From contig OX637404.1 of assembly GCA_951799425.1 (NCBI GenBank), forward strand, positions 21,431,545-21,495,544: DNA of 64,000 nt. Direction: 5' to 3'. Positions 46,205-57,147 of the stretch are shown here, in pieces. The translations under genes and the position numbers were made by a program. The stretch is from Ilex aquifolium (taxonomy: Eukaryota; Streptophyta; Magnoliopsida; Aquifoliales; Aquifoliaceae). The notes under the pieces are model-generated. The model ran no database searches, was not told where the DNA came from, and worked only from the letters and a program-made list of their open reading frames with translations. The first letter of the stretch is position 1; each line of letters starts with the position of its first letter.

Positions 46205-49200
46205 TTATACCAATCCTAGCAACTCGAAAACTGATTCCCTTGAGTGAAATAAGTTCTCAATATATTGTATGACAGGAGCCGATGCCGTTACATAGTTTTG
46301 CATCTGAACCAATGCTGAGGCCTCTGAAGAAAAAAAAAGAAATGAATTTTGAAAAATAGTACCGCAATCAAGCTCATCTTTCAAACATCAATACACGTGA
46401 CAAGTAGTTTGATGTAAGCTAATTTGACCTTTGTTACTTGAAAGTGTACAAAATATTGCTCATGTATTCATGCGACCGTGGCAGCAGATTATGTTATAGT
46501 ATCCACTCACCACTTTCATTTAGTTTCTTCAAGACTTGTGCCTGTGAAGGAAGAGTATATAATGCAGTAGAGACAGCAGTCCTAATAGTCCAGCCATGGT
46601 ATGGAGCAAAAACCTGCTCATAAGCTATGGCAACTGGACCAATTATGGAATTTCCCCTGCAAATGAAATCCAGGTATTCTTTAAAACTTCTTAGATTATT
46701 CTAACAGCAGTATATCTGGAAGGAAGAATAAAGTTCCCTGATAAATGGAAAACCAGCAAACTGTTTATGGATGAGATACATGCAACCCCAAGAAATGGGC
46801 CTATCTGTTCTGTCTCAAGAATTATGTAAGCACCCATCGGTAGTAGCTCGACTTACTGATTATGAAAGTCACTTATTCATTAGCAACAATTACTTATTTT
46901 CGGAGCTAAAGGGTAAAATCTTATAATTTAATATAAAATTTATAAACTAAAAGAAGGTTATTTAGGAAAAGAGTTAATTACCTATTTAGCCCCTTGAACT
47001 ATACCATTTGTGTCAATCAAACTCATAAACTATATTTTGTGTCAATTTAACCTATGAACTATACAATTTAACTCAATGTGGCTCCTTCGGTCCAAATTCG
47101 CCATTAATTTTGACAAAAACTCTCAAGTGCACATCATGTGACCCCTGAACTATAACATAATCTCTGACTCACGTGAGGTGCACCTAAAAATTTCTGTCAA
47201 ATTAACGGCGAATTTTGATGGAAGAGCCACATTGAATCAGATTGAATAGTTTAAGGGACTAAATTGATATAAAACATAGTTTAGAGGTTTGATTGACACA
47301 AACATTATAGTTGAAGTGCCAAAAAAGTGGATAACTCACAAAGGAAATAAACCTCATAACATATTAGTAGCATATGTAATGGCAGCCTTAGCTGAATTTT
47401 GAGGTCCATCCATTTGTATCCTCTTGACATTTCGGTTTTGTTCACATTGATGAAAACAACTTTTCATGGTAGAAGGTTTTTCATTTCATGCCAAATATAT
47501 ATATGCAAAGCTCACAGCTCTGATATGACCTCTCAGTTTTTTTCGACAGAAACCTTATATCTCTCAGAGTTTATGGTCTAGAATACTAAATCGGCCATGA
47601 CTCATAAGAACACAACGTTCCTAAAATCAAATGATTTGTACCTATTATATCATGGGCGGATTGACGCAGGGGCTAAGGGGTCACTGACCTACCCTCAATT
47701 TTTATATATCTAATATAGTAACACTTCAAATATATATAATTGTGTCCATTCTATCATTTGCACATAGGTCCATATTTAGAGGACATAATTAGGGTCACCA
47801 TCTTATGAAAATATGATCATGTTATAAATAAAAAAACCATTGTGATCATGATATAAACTATTTAACATTGGGATTTTAAAAATCATATATAAATATTTTT
47901 GTCTGATGAAATTATTATGAATTAAACGAAATTGAGGGAGTTACCAAGAGAATTGGAGAAAAATAAAATATATATACATATATCATTTGACTTTAAAATA
48001 AATAAAATTTTGTAGTTAAAATGACCTACTCTAAAATAAATTTCTAGCTCCACCCCACCTATTATTGCCATGAATTCACAAAAATAAAGATATATAAAAT
48101 GAAATTTTTATAAATTACCTCTGGATCAGAATTTGCTCAAATATTATCCTGAGCATGTCGATTGAACGCTTCACTCTCACAAGGTCTCTCGAATTACTAT
48201 TTGCGACTTTTGCACAATTCTGTTCAATATCATGATCAATTAAGGCCTCTAGAGTATCGATTGACTTCGATGCCTCCGTTAGTGTATCAATCTTACAATC
48301 ACACAGAAAAACAACAATTATTAATGAATAAGTACCACCATTTAACCAAAAATATATGCATACAAAGGGCCAAGTATACTTATGTGTGTGTGTGTCTATA
48401 TCTACCTATATCTATGTAATAAATCAGACAGGTTTTTGAATTTATAGGGGGTAAGCACACACTTTCCCTCAAATTTCTCAAACCTAACACACACTCCACA
48501 ACACACAACTACACATAAATACACACACTCCAACGCATGCACAGTATCATAATTCAGTGTATAGTGACTTTGGTTGTGGAGTATCGCTAGTATATATATA
48601 TATAAGGCTCCCTTTTTTTCCTTAGAATTTAGAATTTTTTAATTCTAACCTTAAGGCTCCCTTCAATGACGTTGACACATGTCATTGTTAAATACCCACC
48701 AACTCTTCAATAACAAACCATTATTTTTTAAAAATTTTCAAAAAAATTACTTTTTATCACCAAAAAACTTAAATATAATTATTTATTTAACTTCTCAAGT
48801 AATAAAATAAAATAAAACACGATTTATAATCTTGTGCATCGCACTAGCCCGGCTACTAGTCTATAATCTATAATCTACAATAAAAAACATGGCAGATTTT
48901 AATGAGCCCATCCGACGGTCTCAAATATACTCATTCAACGGCTACCAACATCCCTCTCAAAATCATTCACATTGAATTTTCTCCTCCCTTCCCCTCCAAA
49001 ATTCATCACTTCTCACTTACGTTGCATTGTGCCTTCAGGCACGAGTTACTCCTAATATATATATAAAACAATCATTGTTTGGGAAGGCTTCTCAAACTTG
49101 ACATAATAATAAGAGTTTTTGGCTCAGAGAGCTTCTCAAAACTCTTATTTGTCTTCTCTGAGCCATAATAAGAGTTTTTGGCTCAGAGAAGACATAATTT

Positions 49201-49761
49201 ATAATAGAATTAGCGGTGGTGATGTCAAATTTAAATTTGAATTTTAGATTTTATAGAAAAAAAAAATTATTATAGATTTTCATTAAAAATGATTTAGCGT
49301 TAAAAACTATTTTCAATGTTACAGAAAGAGGATTTTTGGGAAATTAAAAAAAATTAGAATTAACTATTAAAATATAACTTATTTCCAAATAAGTTTAAGT
49401 TATAGATTTAAGTCATTAAAAAATTTCTTAAACTTCACCCCAATTTTTACTAAAACTTATGACAGAGTGATCAATCCATTGAAAAGGAAACTCATCCATG
49501 AATGAAGAACAACAAAGTGTAATAGTAAGTGAAAACTATGATCACCTTTGCCGAAAATTCGATGGCGGCGAACTTGAAAGCCATTCCTAAGTAGCCTATG
49601 ATAGAGGCAACAAAGCGGCAAGCGGAAGCGAACTGCCCAACCTCGAGACGCGGCGTCGGAGATTCCAAACAATGAGCAAGTTCCTTAAAAGACTCCGCAA
49701 CATTTGTCAGAAGTTTCTCTCTCTTCGCCGCCATTGATGAGAGGGCTTCGGAGCTCTTCAT
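46205..49761 (-). CDS. ACD11-like glycolipid (ceramide-1-phosphate) transfer protein, 4 exons
   Basis: Cytosolic lipid-transfer protein of the GLTP superfamily. Arabidopsis ACD11 moves ceramide-1-phosphate between membranes, and its loss triggers immune-type cell death. Exons (minus): 49761-49546, 48291-48119, 46656-46511, 46323-46205, all with GT donors and AG acceptors and consistent phases, giving 217 residues. An internal start at 49734 (MAAKREKLL) would give 208, nearer ACD11 (about 206). GLTP features: FKFAAIEFSAKID at 62-75, SRDLVRVKRSIDMLRIIFEQ at about 106-125 (phosphate-binding Arg region), APYHGWTIRTAVS with the conserved His at about 149-161, YTLP, and the C-terminal YVTASAPVIQYIENLF. 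No stops or frameshifts were seen. Introns are 1254, 1462 and 187 bp, and the first two contain several mobile elements. A diverged last exon of a paralogue lies at 33276-33394. Confidence 0.9.
46971..47337. mobile_element. Foldback MITE in intron 2
   Basis: Almost the whole 367 bp is an imperfect palindrome. The left arm (GAGTTAATTACCTATTTAGC, later AACTCAATGTGGCTC) pairs with the right arm (GAGCCACATTGAATC, ending GTGGATAACTC). It could form a long hairpin in the pre-mRNA. Non-coding. Confidence 0.8.
47650..48058. mobile_element. hAT-type MITE in intron 2
   Basis: Flanked by CTATTATA (47642-47649) and CTATTATT (48059-48066), an 8-bp target duplication with one mismatch. The right end inverted reads GTGGGGTGGAGCTAGAAATT and the left is TCATGGGCGGATTGACG, both related to the CAGRGGCGGAGCYAGAATT hAT terminus. 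No ORF. Confidence 0.6.
48584..48859 (+). mobile_element. Mini-Helitron in intron 1
   Basis: 276 bp starting TC (TCGCTAGTATATATATAA-like) after A and ending CTAG before T, the A^T insertion rule of Helitrons. A hairpin GTGC-ATC-GCAC (48834-48844) lies about 12-15 bp before the 3' end. Non-autonomous. Confidence 0.65.
48874..49055 (+). mobile_element. Second mini-Helitron in intron 1
   Basis: 182 bp starting TCTACAATAAAAAACATGG after A and ending CTAA before T. The subterminal hairpin GTGCC-TTCA-GGCAC (49029-49042) precedes the end by about 10 bp. It lies only 14 bp from the previous one. Confidence 0.62.
49075..49195. repeat. Direct and inverted repeat (hairpin) in intron 1
   Basis: AAGAGTTTTTGGCTCAGAGA occurs twice in direct order (about 49113 and 49170), with an inverted AAAACTCTTATT...TCTCTGAGCC between, so alternative hairpins can form. 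Confidence 0.7.
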
Positions 49762-51044
49762 AATTCGTTGTTGGTTTTCTCTCTCTCTGATTGCTACGAT
49801 TTAAGAACTAAAAAGATACCTGTCGACCTATCCTATATTATATGCATTTTCGTCTTATATGCATTTTCGTCGTCCTTGCCTATTCTGTCTCTACCAACAA
49901 AAAATATTTGCAAGTCATCATGGGATCCTATAGTAAGGTCAACCTGCAATTTCTACCCTTTTTCTCTCCAATAATATTGCACACACCATCTTTTTACACC
50001 ATTTTTCTGCACTACCTCACTATGAACCATTAAATTAGTATTTAGTAGGCCCCGTTGAATGCATTGAATATTTACAAGTTAAGATCATGCTATATTAAAT
50101 CATTATTGTTTTCTCTCCCTCCCCCAACCACCCCTCATATTGCAACCCGTCACTTGTCACCAATATTTTTGGGATATGTCAATTTTGGTCCCCCACGGTT
50201 CACACTCCACTGTTCTCCTTGGTCCTTCTCACTCTTTAAATGTGAATGTGGGACATTCTAACTGTTTTATGTGCATCTAGAATACTATTTAAATAGAGTC
50301 ATGCTATTTAGATTTAAAAATTTAAATTAATGCCAAATTTTAATATTTAATGAGACTTACAATCAATACAATAATTATAGTGGATTAGGTCAATAAATTA
50401 AATTTAAATAACATTGTTCTTTAAAATATAAATACAGAAATGAGGTTCACTATTTCCTCATATCCTATTATAAAAGAGCCAATGTAATTTTTGGGAGCTT
50501 TTACCCAAAAGCAAGGGATTTTTCAAACTTATACCCAAAAGAGGGTAATTTTCAAATTAATTCACAAACTCAAGTACTTTTAAAAATGTCATTTTAATAC
50601 AAACGTCAGTCCAAGTGAACGCTAGTGGACGTATAAAACGTCAGTGCAAATGACGTTTTATAGAAAACGTTGGTCCAAATGACATTTCTAAAAAATGTCA
50701 TTTGTACTGAAGTTTTACAGAAAAGGTTAAAACATCATTTGTACTGACGTTTTTTGTATTCTACCTTGTTTTCATCAAGTTATTTTTCAAAATAAAAAAA
50801 TAGGAAACAAAAATTATATTTGCATTATTTCACAATAATATAAGATTTTGAATTTAAAAAACGTTTCAATACAAACATTGAAACGTTTATATTTAATTAA
50901 TTTTAATTTAACTTTCAAACATAAGATTTTGTGATTGATGTCGACAATAATGTCTATTAAAACAAAGTGGAGTGTATGTAAAAATCTAATTTATTCAAAA
51001 CCAAAAAACAGAGCATTTATTTCATGATACTTTCCAGTGCACTT
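49762..51044. other. Upstream region of the ACD11-like gene and repeat DNA
   Basis: Contains the putative promoter of the gene starting at 49761 (minus strand). I could not place a convincing TATA box. Nothing coding was recognised. A repeat with CGTCA/TGACG motifs lies at 50600-50750. Confidence 0.45.
50600..50755. repeat. Cluster of inverted ACGTCAGT..AAATGACGT-type motifs
   Basis: At least five variants of a roughly 22-bp motif (AAACGTCAGTGCAAATGACG and inverted forms such as CATTTGTACTGACGTTT) lie in direct and inverted order, giving overlapping hairpin potential. Probably a degraded MITE. Confidence 0.55.
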
Positions 51045-51072
51045 GATGGCACAGTCACCCAATCAACTTAGG

Positions 51073-52225
51073 ATGGATAGCCGATGTTTGGCTAGATCAA
51101 GCATTCTAGTTGAATAGGTTGGTGGGCTAAATTGTATAAGGAATGTTAGCGTGGAAGAGATTGTTGCAATGTTCTTGAGCATCATTAGCCATTATGAGAA
51201 GAATAGACTGGTAAAACTCAATTTCATTAGATCTGGTGAAACCGTTAGTAAGTATTTCAATGCAGTGTTACCGGCGGTGCTTAAACTATGTCGCTTGTTG
51301 CTACAAGCTCTAGAACCAATCACAGAGTAATGTACTGATCATAAGTGAAAATGATTTAAGGTATTATAATGTAAAGCACATTGTCAATTGTGTCGTGCAA
51401 AGGCTTGAATTCTTAAGTTAACCATTTGATTACTATTTTTTCCCTTTTAATTGAATTGTGTTGGGGCTTTAGATGACACTCACACATTAGAGCTAGTGTG
51501 CTACTAGTTCACCAAGCAAGATATAGGATAAGAAGGGGTCAAGTTGCAACAAATGTCATGGGTGTATGTACACGTAACATGAAATTCATATATGTCCTAC
51601 ACGGTTGGGAGGGATCTGCGGCCGATTCACGAGTGTTGTGCAACACAGTCACAAGACCAAATTGGGTTAAGGGTCCAACGGGGTAAGATAGAAATTGGAT
51701 ATTCTCAATGAAATTCATATATGTCATCAATATCGTAATGTAATCTAATGGCTATATTAAATTATTACCACAAGCAAATATTACTTATGTGACGCTGGAT
51801 ACAATAATGACGAAGGTTTTCTAGCACCTTTTAGGGGTCAGAGATATCATCTTGATGAATTCGAGAGTGACTAAGGGGCTCTACAAAGTGTCGAAGAATA
51901 TTTCAATCTAAAACAGTCATCCGCTAGGAATATCATTGAGCGGTTTTTTGCTCTTCTAAAAATTCAATGGACAATTCTTCGAACACCTTGATTCTACCCT
52001 GTCCCCACACACAACCGAATTGTTGCGGCTTGTTGTCTGCTACATAACTTCATAAGAACGGAGATGGTTGTTGACCCATTAGAAGAGTGCTTACCAGAGC
52101 ATGTTGTAAATGACGCCGATGCCAATATAAATTCAATTGATACTGTTGACACATCTAATGAGTGGACTGCTTGGAGAAATCAATTAGCAAATAAAATGTA
52201 CAACAATGGGATGATGTCTAGATGA
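51073..52225 (+). pseudogene. PIF/Harbinger transposase (degenerate)
   Basis: Relics in order: NVSVEEIVAMFLSIISHYEK, FIRSGETVSKYFNAVLPAVL, then after an intron-like gap the region [18 protein letters not shown] and [18 protein letters not shown] holding the second catalytic Asp, then NIIERFFALLKIQW with the Glu of the DDE triad, and LLHNFIRTEM. Several stops interrupt it. It is parallel to the transposase at 58537-59708 in the opposite orientation. Confidence 0.85.
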
Positions 52226-52453
52226 ATGTGAAGTGTGTTGCAACATTTGCCTGGAATTTCTATGTTATGCCTTGTTTGACAATCTAAATATTTACTTTGT
52301 TATGTAATGCCATTGCTAGTGGACTACTTTTGTTACATTAGTTGTGAATGAAATGTAATGAGTTGTATGTGAAGGTTGATATATTTCATTTAATATTCTG
52401 AATTTCATTCTATAATAAAGTATAGGATAGCTAGTGTTGGGAGTTCCCAAACT

Positions 52454-53389
52454 ATGAGTGGCATTCAAGCTGAAAAGGGCACTAGGCAGACGTATATGGA
52501 CTGGTGGTGAAGAGGCACAGTTGATATATGCATTGAAAGATCTTTATGTAGCGGGCCTGAAATGACCTAACGGCACATTTAGGCCTGGATGCTTACAAAT
52601 GTTAGAGCACAAATTGGGGGACACATTGGGTAACACTACGCTGCGAGCTACACCACACATAGAATTGAAGATCAAAATGTGGAAGCGACAGTATAACTAC
52701 ATATTGTCTATGATAAACACTAGTGGCTTTGGTTTTAATGACACAAATAATCGAATTGATGTGGAGTCTGATGATGATTGGGAACAATACTTGAAGGTAC
52801 TATTACCAATATTTAGAAACCTAACTTTATATTACATATTACCATTTTTTATCACACATAATATAGTTGCTTATTTTTGAATAGAAGGATAAGCAAAGAA
52901 AAGGGAAAGCATGAAAATGTTGGCCATACTACAAAGATTGGGGAATAATATTCAACAAAGATCGTGCAACCGGAAAATTTGCAAAGGATGTTGATAAAAT
53001 GGTTGAGGGGAATGAATTTGAGGACAATGTTAGCATAGGTGACCCACCTTCAACTAATGACGAGATTAGGGGAAGTCAAATTATTAGTTAGGACATGTTG
53101 GGTAACAATGACACTCCTGCTCGTAAAAGCAAAAAAAAAGAGGGTTGTCATAGCGGCTGAGGTTATTGCAAGTAGTTTGGGTAATATGACCAAAGTGTTG
53201 GGCGATTATGTTGACTCTTGTGGTAAGAAGCTAGAGCATATCGCCAATAGGGTTGGCCATGATCAAGATATCTCTGATGCGTGCCGAATGATATTTTTTG
53301 AGTTGGCAAAAATTGACTGGATTGATGAGGATTTGATCCTGTCAAAGTTGATTTGTTCTTCACCTTGCCTGATAAGCCATCGTGGATGA
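52454..53389 (+). pseudogene. Myb/SANT-like DNA-binding protein of Harbinger (SANT1)
   Basis: First exon to about 52795 encodes LEHKLGDTLGNTTLRATPHI, KIKMWKRQYNYILSM and FGFNDTNNRIDVESDDDWEQ, the Myb/SANT-like fold that binds element ends in PIF/Harbinger transposition. The downstream part (52883-53389) encodes a charged region and AEVIASSLGNMTKVLGDYVD. An early stop and shifts are present. Splicing at ACTTGAAG|GTACT is plausible. Confidence 0.75.
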
Positions 53390-53734
53390 GGAAGTTATTG
53401 TGTGGTAACAATTACCCACAAGTGTAATTGATCTAGTGTGATGATTAATATTTTGTATGTATGTTTCTACCGTATGACATTACAAAACTAAAGTAAAGTA
53501 GGGTGAACATGGGGTTACACTCCAATTTTGTATAAAAAATAGGTTTGCTTATAAACCACTTTCTAACCTTTTGTATGTTTCCCTATATTTTGGGTTGTAA
53601 TATAATTTCATGCATGTAATGAAGTAGAATATTAGCGTACATAATTTCATTCGCTTTGCTTTATTATATGGGTGGTAGTTGTGGTGATGATCTAATGGAT
53701 ACAATGAATTGGCTTGTTGTTAGGTAGATAAGTT

Positions 53735-54076
53735 ATGCATAGGCATCAAAGATATTATGTTGTGTTCATTGGCAGACAAGTTGGTATATATATGACATGG
53801 CAGGAATGCCCTATCAAAGTAAATAGGTATCCTGGTGAATTGTACAAGTCGTATGACTTGTACCAAGAGGAAGAAAACGCACTGTTCATGTATGTTGCGC
53901 AAGCCGACAGTGCACTAGACGTTAATCCTATATGCAATGCCGCTGCCCAGCTAGAGCCACCATTACATAATCAGGACAATGAAATGGCTATTACTGCACC
54001 TAATGTTGCGGCGAAAAATGGCGGGGAAAACCATAGCCATTGCAATTGCTTAATGTATGCCGTTATGTTACTATAG
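53735..54076 (+). CDS. Small ORF with RNase H1 N-terminal (viroplasmin-like) domain
   Basis: 113 codons, intact. Residues 7-50 fit the RNA/DNA-hybrid-binding fold found at the N terminus of eukaryotic RNase H1: YYVVFIGRQVGIYMTWQECP, then VNRYPGELYKSY and an acidic EEENA stretch. No RNase H catalytic domain follows; the tail is Ala/Asn-rich and ends with NHSHCNC. It sits between two Myb/SANT ORFs of a Harbinger element in the same orientation. It could be element cargo, a captured exon, or a fragment of a larger spliced gene. Confidence 0.65.
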   Translation: MHRHQRYYVVFIGRQVGIYMTWQECPIKVNRYPGELYKSYDLYQEEENALFMYVAQADSALDVNPICNAAAQLEPPLHNQDNEMAITAPNVAAKNGGENHSHCNCLMYAVMLL

Positions 54077-54279
54077 TGTTCACTCATATTTTGTACTCCT
54101 TTTGGGGGAGAATAGGGTCAAGTGGTGAACGTATCTTCTTCTTATATGAATGTATTTTTTGGGATTTCTACCACCATTAACCTTTTGTATGTTGTAAGAT
54201 TGTCGAGTTATTATGTAAGAATTTTTATGTGAATTGAAGTAACTAATTTAGCAATGTTATGTAATTATTATAGTTATAT

Positions 54280-54843
54280 ATGTCGAAGGTTCCCATAACA
54301 GAGGATGAATGTGAGGTGCTCATTGATTTGTTAGTTGTGTATAAAGCTCGCAGAATCATGCCATAACCAGGAAATTAATCAAAGACTTCTTTGAAAAACT
54401 GTTGAACCACTTGAAGCGGAGGATGCCTAATTTTGGGTTGAAACTTAGGGATCTTGCATCAAAGATAAGGTTCTAGGAGAAGCAATACTTCACCATTGTT
54501 GCAATACTTAAAACTTGAAAGTTCGCCTGGGATGACAATTTAAAGCAAGTTGTCGATGGGTCATTCCATGGGGGTGACAGATATTTGAAGGTATGTTTAA
54601 TTTGGTAGACTTGTATTTGTTGTTAAAAGTTATGAATTGATTCACATTATAATAGGTCTATACGTACTTTACCGACGATATTATGTGGAGACATGTAGAA
54701 AAACAGGTTCAAGGGGGAAGTACTGCACCAACCCATGCCCTTTGTTTGAGAAACTAAGTGACATCTTCGCACCCCCATCAGTCAGTTCAACTAACTTTTC
54801 TGAAAGTGTTGATTCCTCTCCAATCCCTTTGGACATGAATTAA
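54280..54843 (+). pseudogene. Second Myb/SANT-like ORF of Harbinger (SANT2), degenerate
   Basis: Begins MSKVPITEDECEVLIDLLVV and ends with CPLFEKLSDIFAPPS...ESVDSSPIPLDMN. Both ends align with the clearer copy at 56400-56988 (MSVPRISPAETEELMWLL; CPLFEKMMEVFDNVS...ESVGS). The middle contains stops and shifts. Confidence 0.65.
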
Positions 54844-54849
54844 AGAATG

Positions 54850-55570
54850 AAGAGGTTATCACCATAGACGATTAACCTATTTCAATTTCTTGTATGAACA
54901 TATTTATATTAACTGCTATGTATGCTAGAAATGGCTCACCGTTTATGGGGATGTCTTGTGGGAACAGTATTTTGCGATTGTAAGAAAGTGATGTGGTCTT
55001 GTGGGCAAGCTTTGGAAAAATGTACATCCCCATGTTTTGGTTGTAGGTTGACAAAGAAGGGTAGCCATGTAGTTTGTGTAGTTACCCTATGTAATCTAAA
55101 GTTGTGTAATTAACTTTGACTATGGTTATGGATACCCAAATTTGGGAATGTTCCTACGGGAACGAGTAAAGCTAATTCTAGCGAATCAATGGCTTTATAT
55201 ATATATTTCATATAGACTTGGATGTGTGTATGAGAGTAATGAATATTCATGTGGACTTGAGAAGATTTACGAAATTTTCAGCTACGAATAGGCATAGAAA
55301 GTATTAAACCAGTGCATATTGCAAAATATGTAAACAAACTAAGGAATGGAATGGATGGTATTAGGGGTAAACATATATATTTGCTAATTGCTAGATGAGA
55401 TGTGACAGAGTTGATGGTTATTGGTGGAACGTACCAAAATACATATTGCTCAAACAAACATGGGATAGAATTGTATTATTCATTATTACCGGTACTAAAT
55501 TCCCTCCGTAGTGCAAATGTATGGAATATAATACCCAATCCCATGCTTAGAAATCTACCAACCAAACACA
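54850..55570. other. 3' flank of the plus Harbinger element
   Basis: Includes a Cys-rich 63-codon frame (54922-55113; CDCKKVMWSC, CTSPCFGC) with four CxxC-like pairs but no family I can name. The rest is AT-rich and runs into the TIR. Confidence 0.4.
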
Positions 55571-55904
55571 CCCTTAGGGCATGTTTGTTTGAAGTATTAG
55601 ATTTGGGTGCTATTGGAAATGATATTCATTCCACTTCTACCCAATGTGATACTATACCCGGTATTAAACTTTTATCCTATCATTCCCCTTGTTTGTTTGT
55701 TACAAACATTATTTGTGTTATACCTACCAAAAAGGTGTGTCATATGAACTATTCACTGTAAAAAGACAATTGTAACCTTATAATCCAAAACAATCCATGC
55801 CCTTGTTTATTTGTACAACCACCTGTGCATGACTAACACCAAAAACCTTGTTTTTTTTTTTGTTCCACGTGTTTTGCATGCACTGTTGAACCTATCTCCC
55901 AGGT

Positions 55905-55932
55905 GTCACACACACACACACACACACACACA
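55905..55932. repeat. (CA)n microsatellite
   Basis: About 14 CA units near the left end of the Harbinger element. Confidence 0.9.
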
Positions 55933-56399
55933 GACGAACATATCCTACACACAAAAAAATTCCAATAACACTTCACTTTCTAGCAAAATTCCAGTTCAAA
56001 AATGGAATTCCAGCATACATATTTCCAGCAAATTTCCAGCACTGCTGAATCTGTATTCCAGCAGTACACTGTCATTCACTTTAAAAAAAATAAACTGAAT
56101 GCACAACACAGCAACATATATACTGTATCAAGCAGTACGTCTACTGCCACTACATATAAGATAGCAGTGCAATGAGCTAAGAGCCACAAAATAGCAATAA
56201 CAGCTGACTCCACAAGCCTGCTTATAACATCCACCATAAATTTTTTTACATACATAATATAAACACCAACATTCTCAAAAGATGAAACTCCCCAGGACTC
56301 TTGAACAGCAACTACTACCACACGCATTCATACCCAAAATCAAAATGGCAAGTGGAAAAGCATATTTTATATACAGTCATAATCGGACAGGGACTAAAC

Positions 56400-56988
56400 T
56401 TAATCAGAAACATCGATAATCTCTATGTCTTGTGCTGGATCACCACCCGAACAGGAGCCCACACTTTCAATCAGCTCTTCCGGGGACACGTTGTCGAAAA
56501 CCTCCATCATTTTCTCAAACAAAGGACATGGCTCAATGCAATGTGTTCTTGCAAACTTGTTTGCCTACAAGTTAATCACTCTTAAACACATTAAGAATTC
56601 AAGCAAATGTGAAAAAAAATTAAACAAAGAGACAGAAGATGAAATTCATTAATATAGTTTTGAATTAAACACTTACCACTAGGTAGTCACGCGCTCCAGC
56701 AATCGGCCCATCAACGACGCACAAATTAGCCGAGTCCCAAGCAAACATCCTCATCTTCAACGTAGCATTGATAGTGAAGTATTGCTTCTTCCAGAAAAAA
56801 ATAATCTTAGCAAGGTCAATTTGATCAATGCAAAATGTCGGCAGTCTCCTTTTCACCTGCATTAATAGATCCCTGAATTGTTGGGTTGTCATGCTGCCTC
56901 GTTCAGGCACTATGCCCCGTCGTTTTTTTCAAAGCAACAACCACATCAACTCTTCAGTTTCTGCAGGACTAATTCGAGGAACCGACAT
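56400..56988 (-). pseudogene. Second Myb/SANT-like protein (SANT2), two exons, one in-frame stop
   Basis: Exon 1 56988-56677 (104 codons) and exon 2 56564-56400 (54 codons and stop) join in phase at GT/AG sites (CTAGTG|GTAAGT; TTGTAG|GCAAAC). The layout matches Myb/SANT-like domains: TTQQFRDLLMQVKRRLPTFC, then QIDLAKIIFFWKKQY, then RMFAWDSANLCVVDG and a terminal CPLFEKMMEVF. One TGA lies at codon 20 (LLL*KKRR), otherwise open. Distinct in sequence from SANT1 of the same element. Probable role is binding element DNA or bridging the transposase, which is inference. Confidence 0.7.
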
Positions 56989-57147
56989 TTTCTACATAAT
57001 ATTGTGCAAATCAAATGCACAAACTATTGACACACCACCAATTTATACAAATTCATTAAACAATACAAACATATCATAACACAAAACTCAATTACAATAG
57101 ATATTCATTCATAATGTTGCCCCTATTCATACATTCCCTAGTTAATG

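Larger units (their letters stand above)
44080..46450 (-). repeat. Segmental duplication, right copy (3' side of the ACD11-like gene)
   Basis: The counterpart of 31335-33545. It is contiguous with the complete ACD11-like gene, so the duplicated block probably once contained the whole gene. It holds an 812-bp insertion (44154-44965) and a solo LTR (45118-45505) absent from the left copy. Confidence 0.85.
51045..55573 (+). mobile_element. PIF/Harbinger element, plus orientation, left end not found
   Basis: Carries in order a DDE_4-type transposase (51073-52225), a Myb/SANT-like ORF (52454-53389), an RNase H1 N-terminal-domain ORF (53735-54076) and a second Myb/SANT-like ORF (54280-54843). Its right end reads, inverted, GGGTGTGTTTGGTTGGTAGA, a typical PIF/Harbinger TIR, followed by TTA (55574-55576). 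No matching left TIR was found, so the left end is approximate and may be truncated. Confidence 0.72.

Noticed and set aside
4157-49761. Functional pairing of the NBS-LRR and ACD11-like genes as a guard-guardee module
   Set aside because: Loss of Arabidopsis ACD11 is known to trigger NLR-dependent death (LAZ5, a TIR class receptor), but the NBS-LRR here is a CC class, broken and 40 kb away. Linkage alone is not evidence.
54922-55113. GRF-type zinc finger protein
   Set aside because: It has several Cys pairs, but the spacing and the missing GRF core do not fit, and the frame is only 63 codons.
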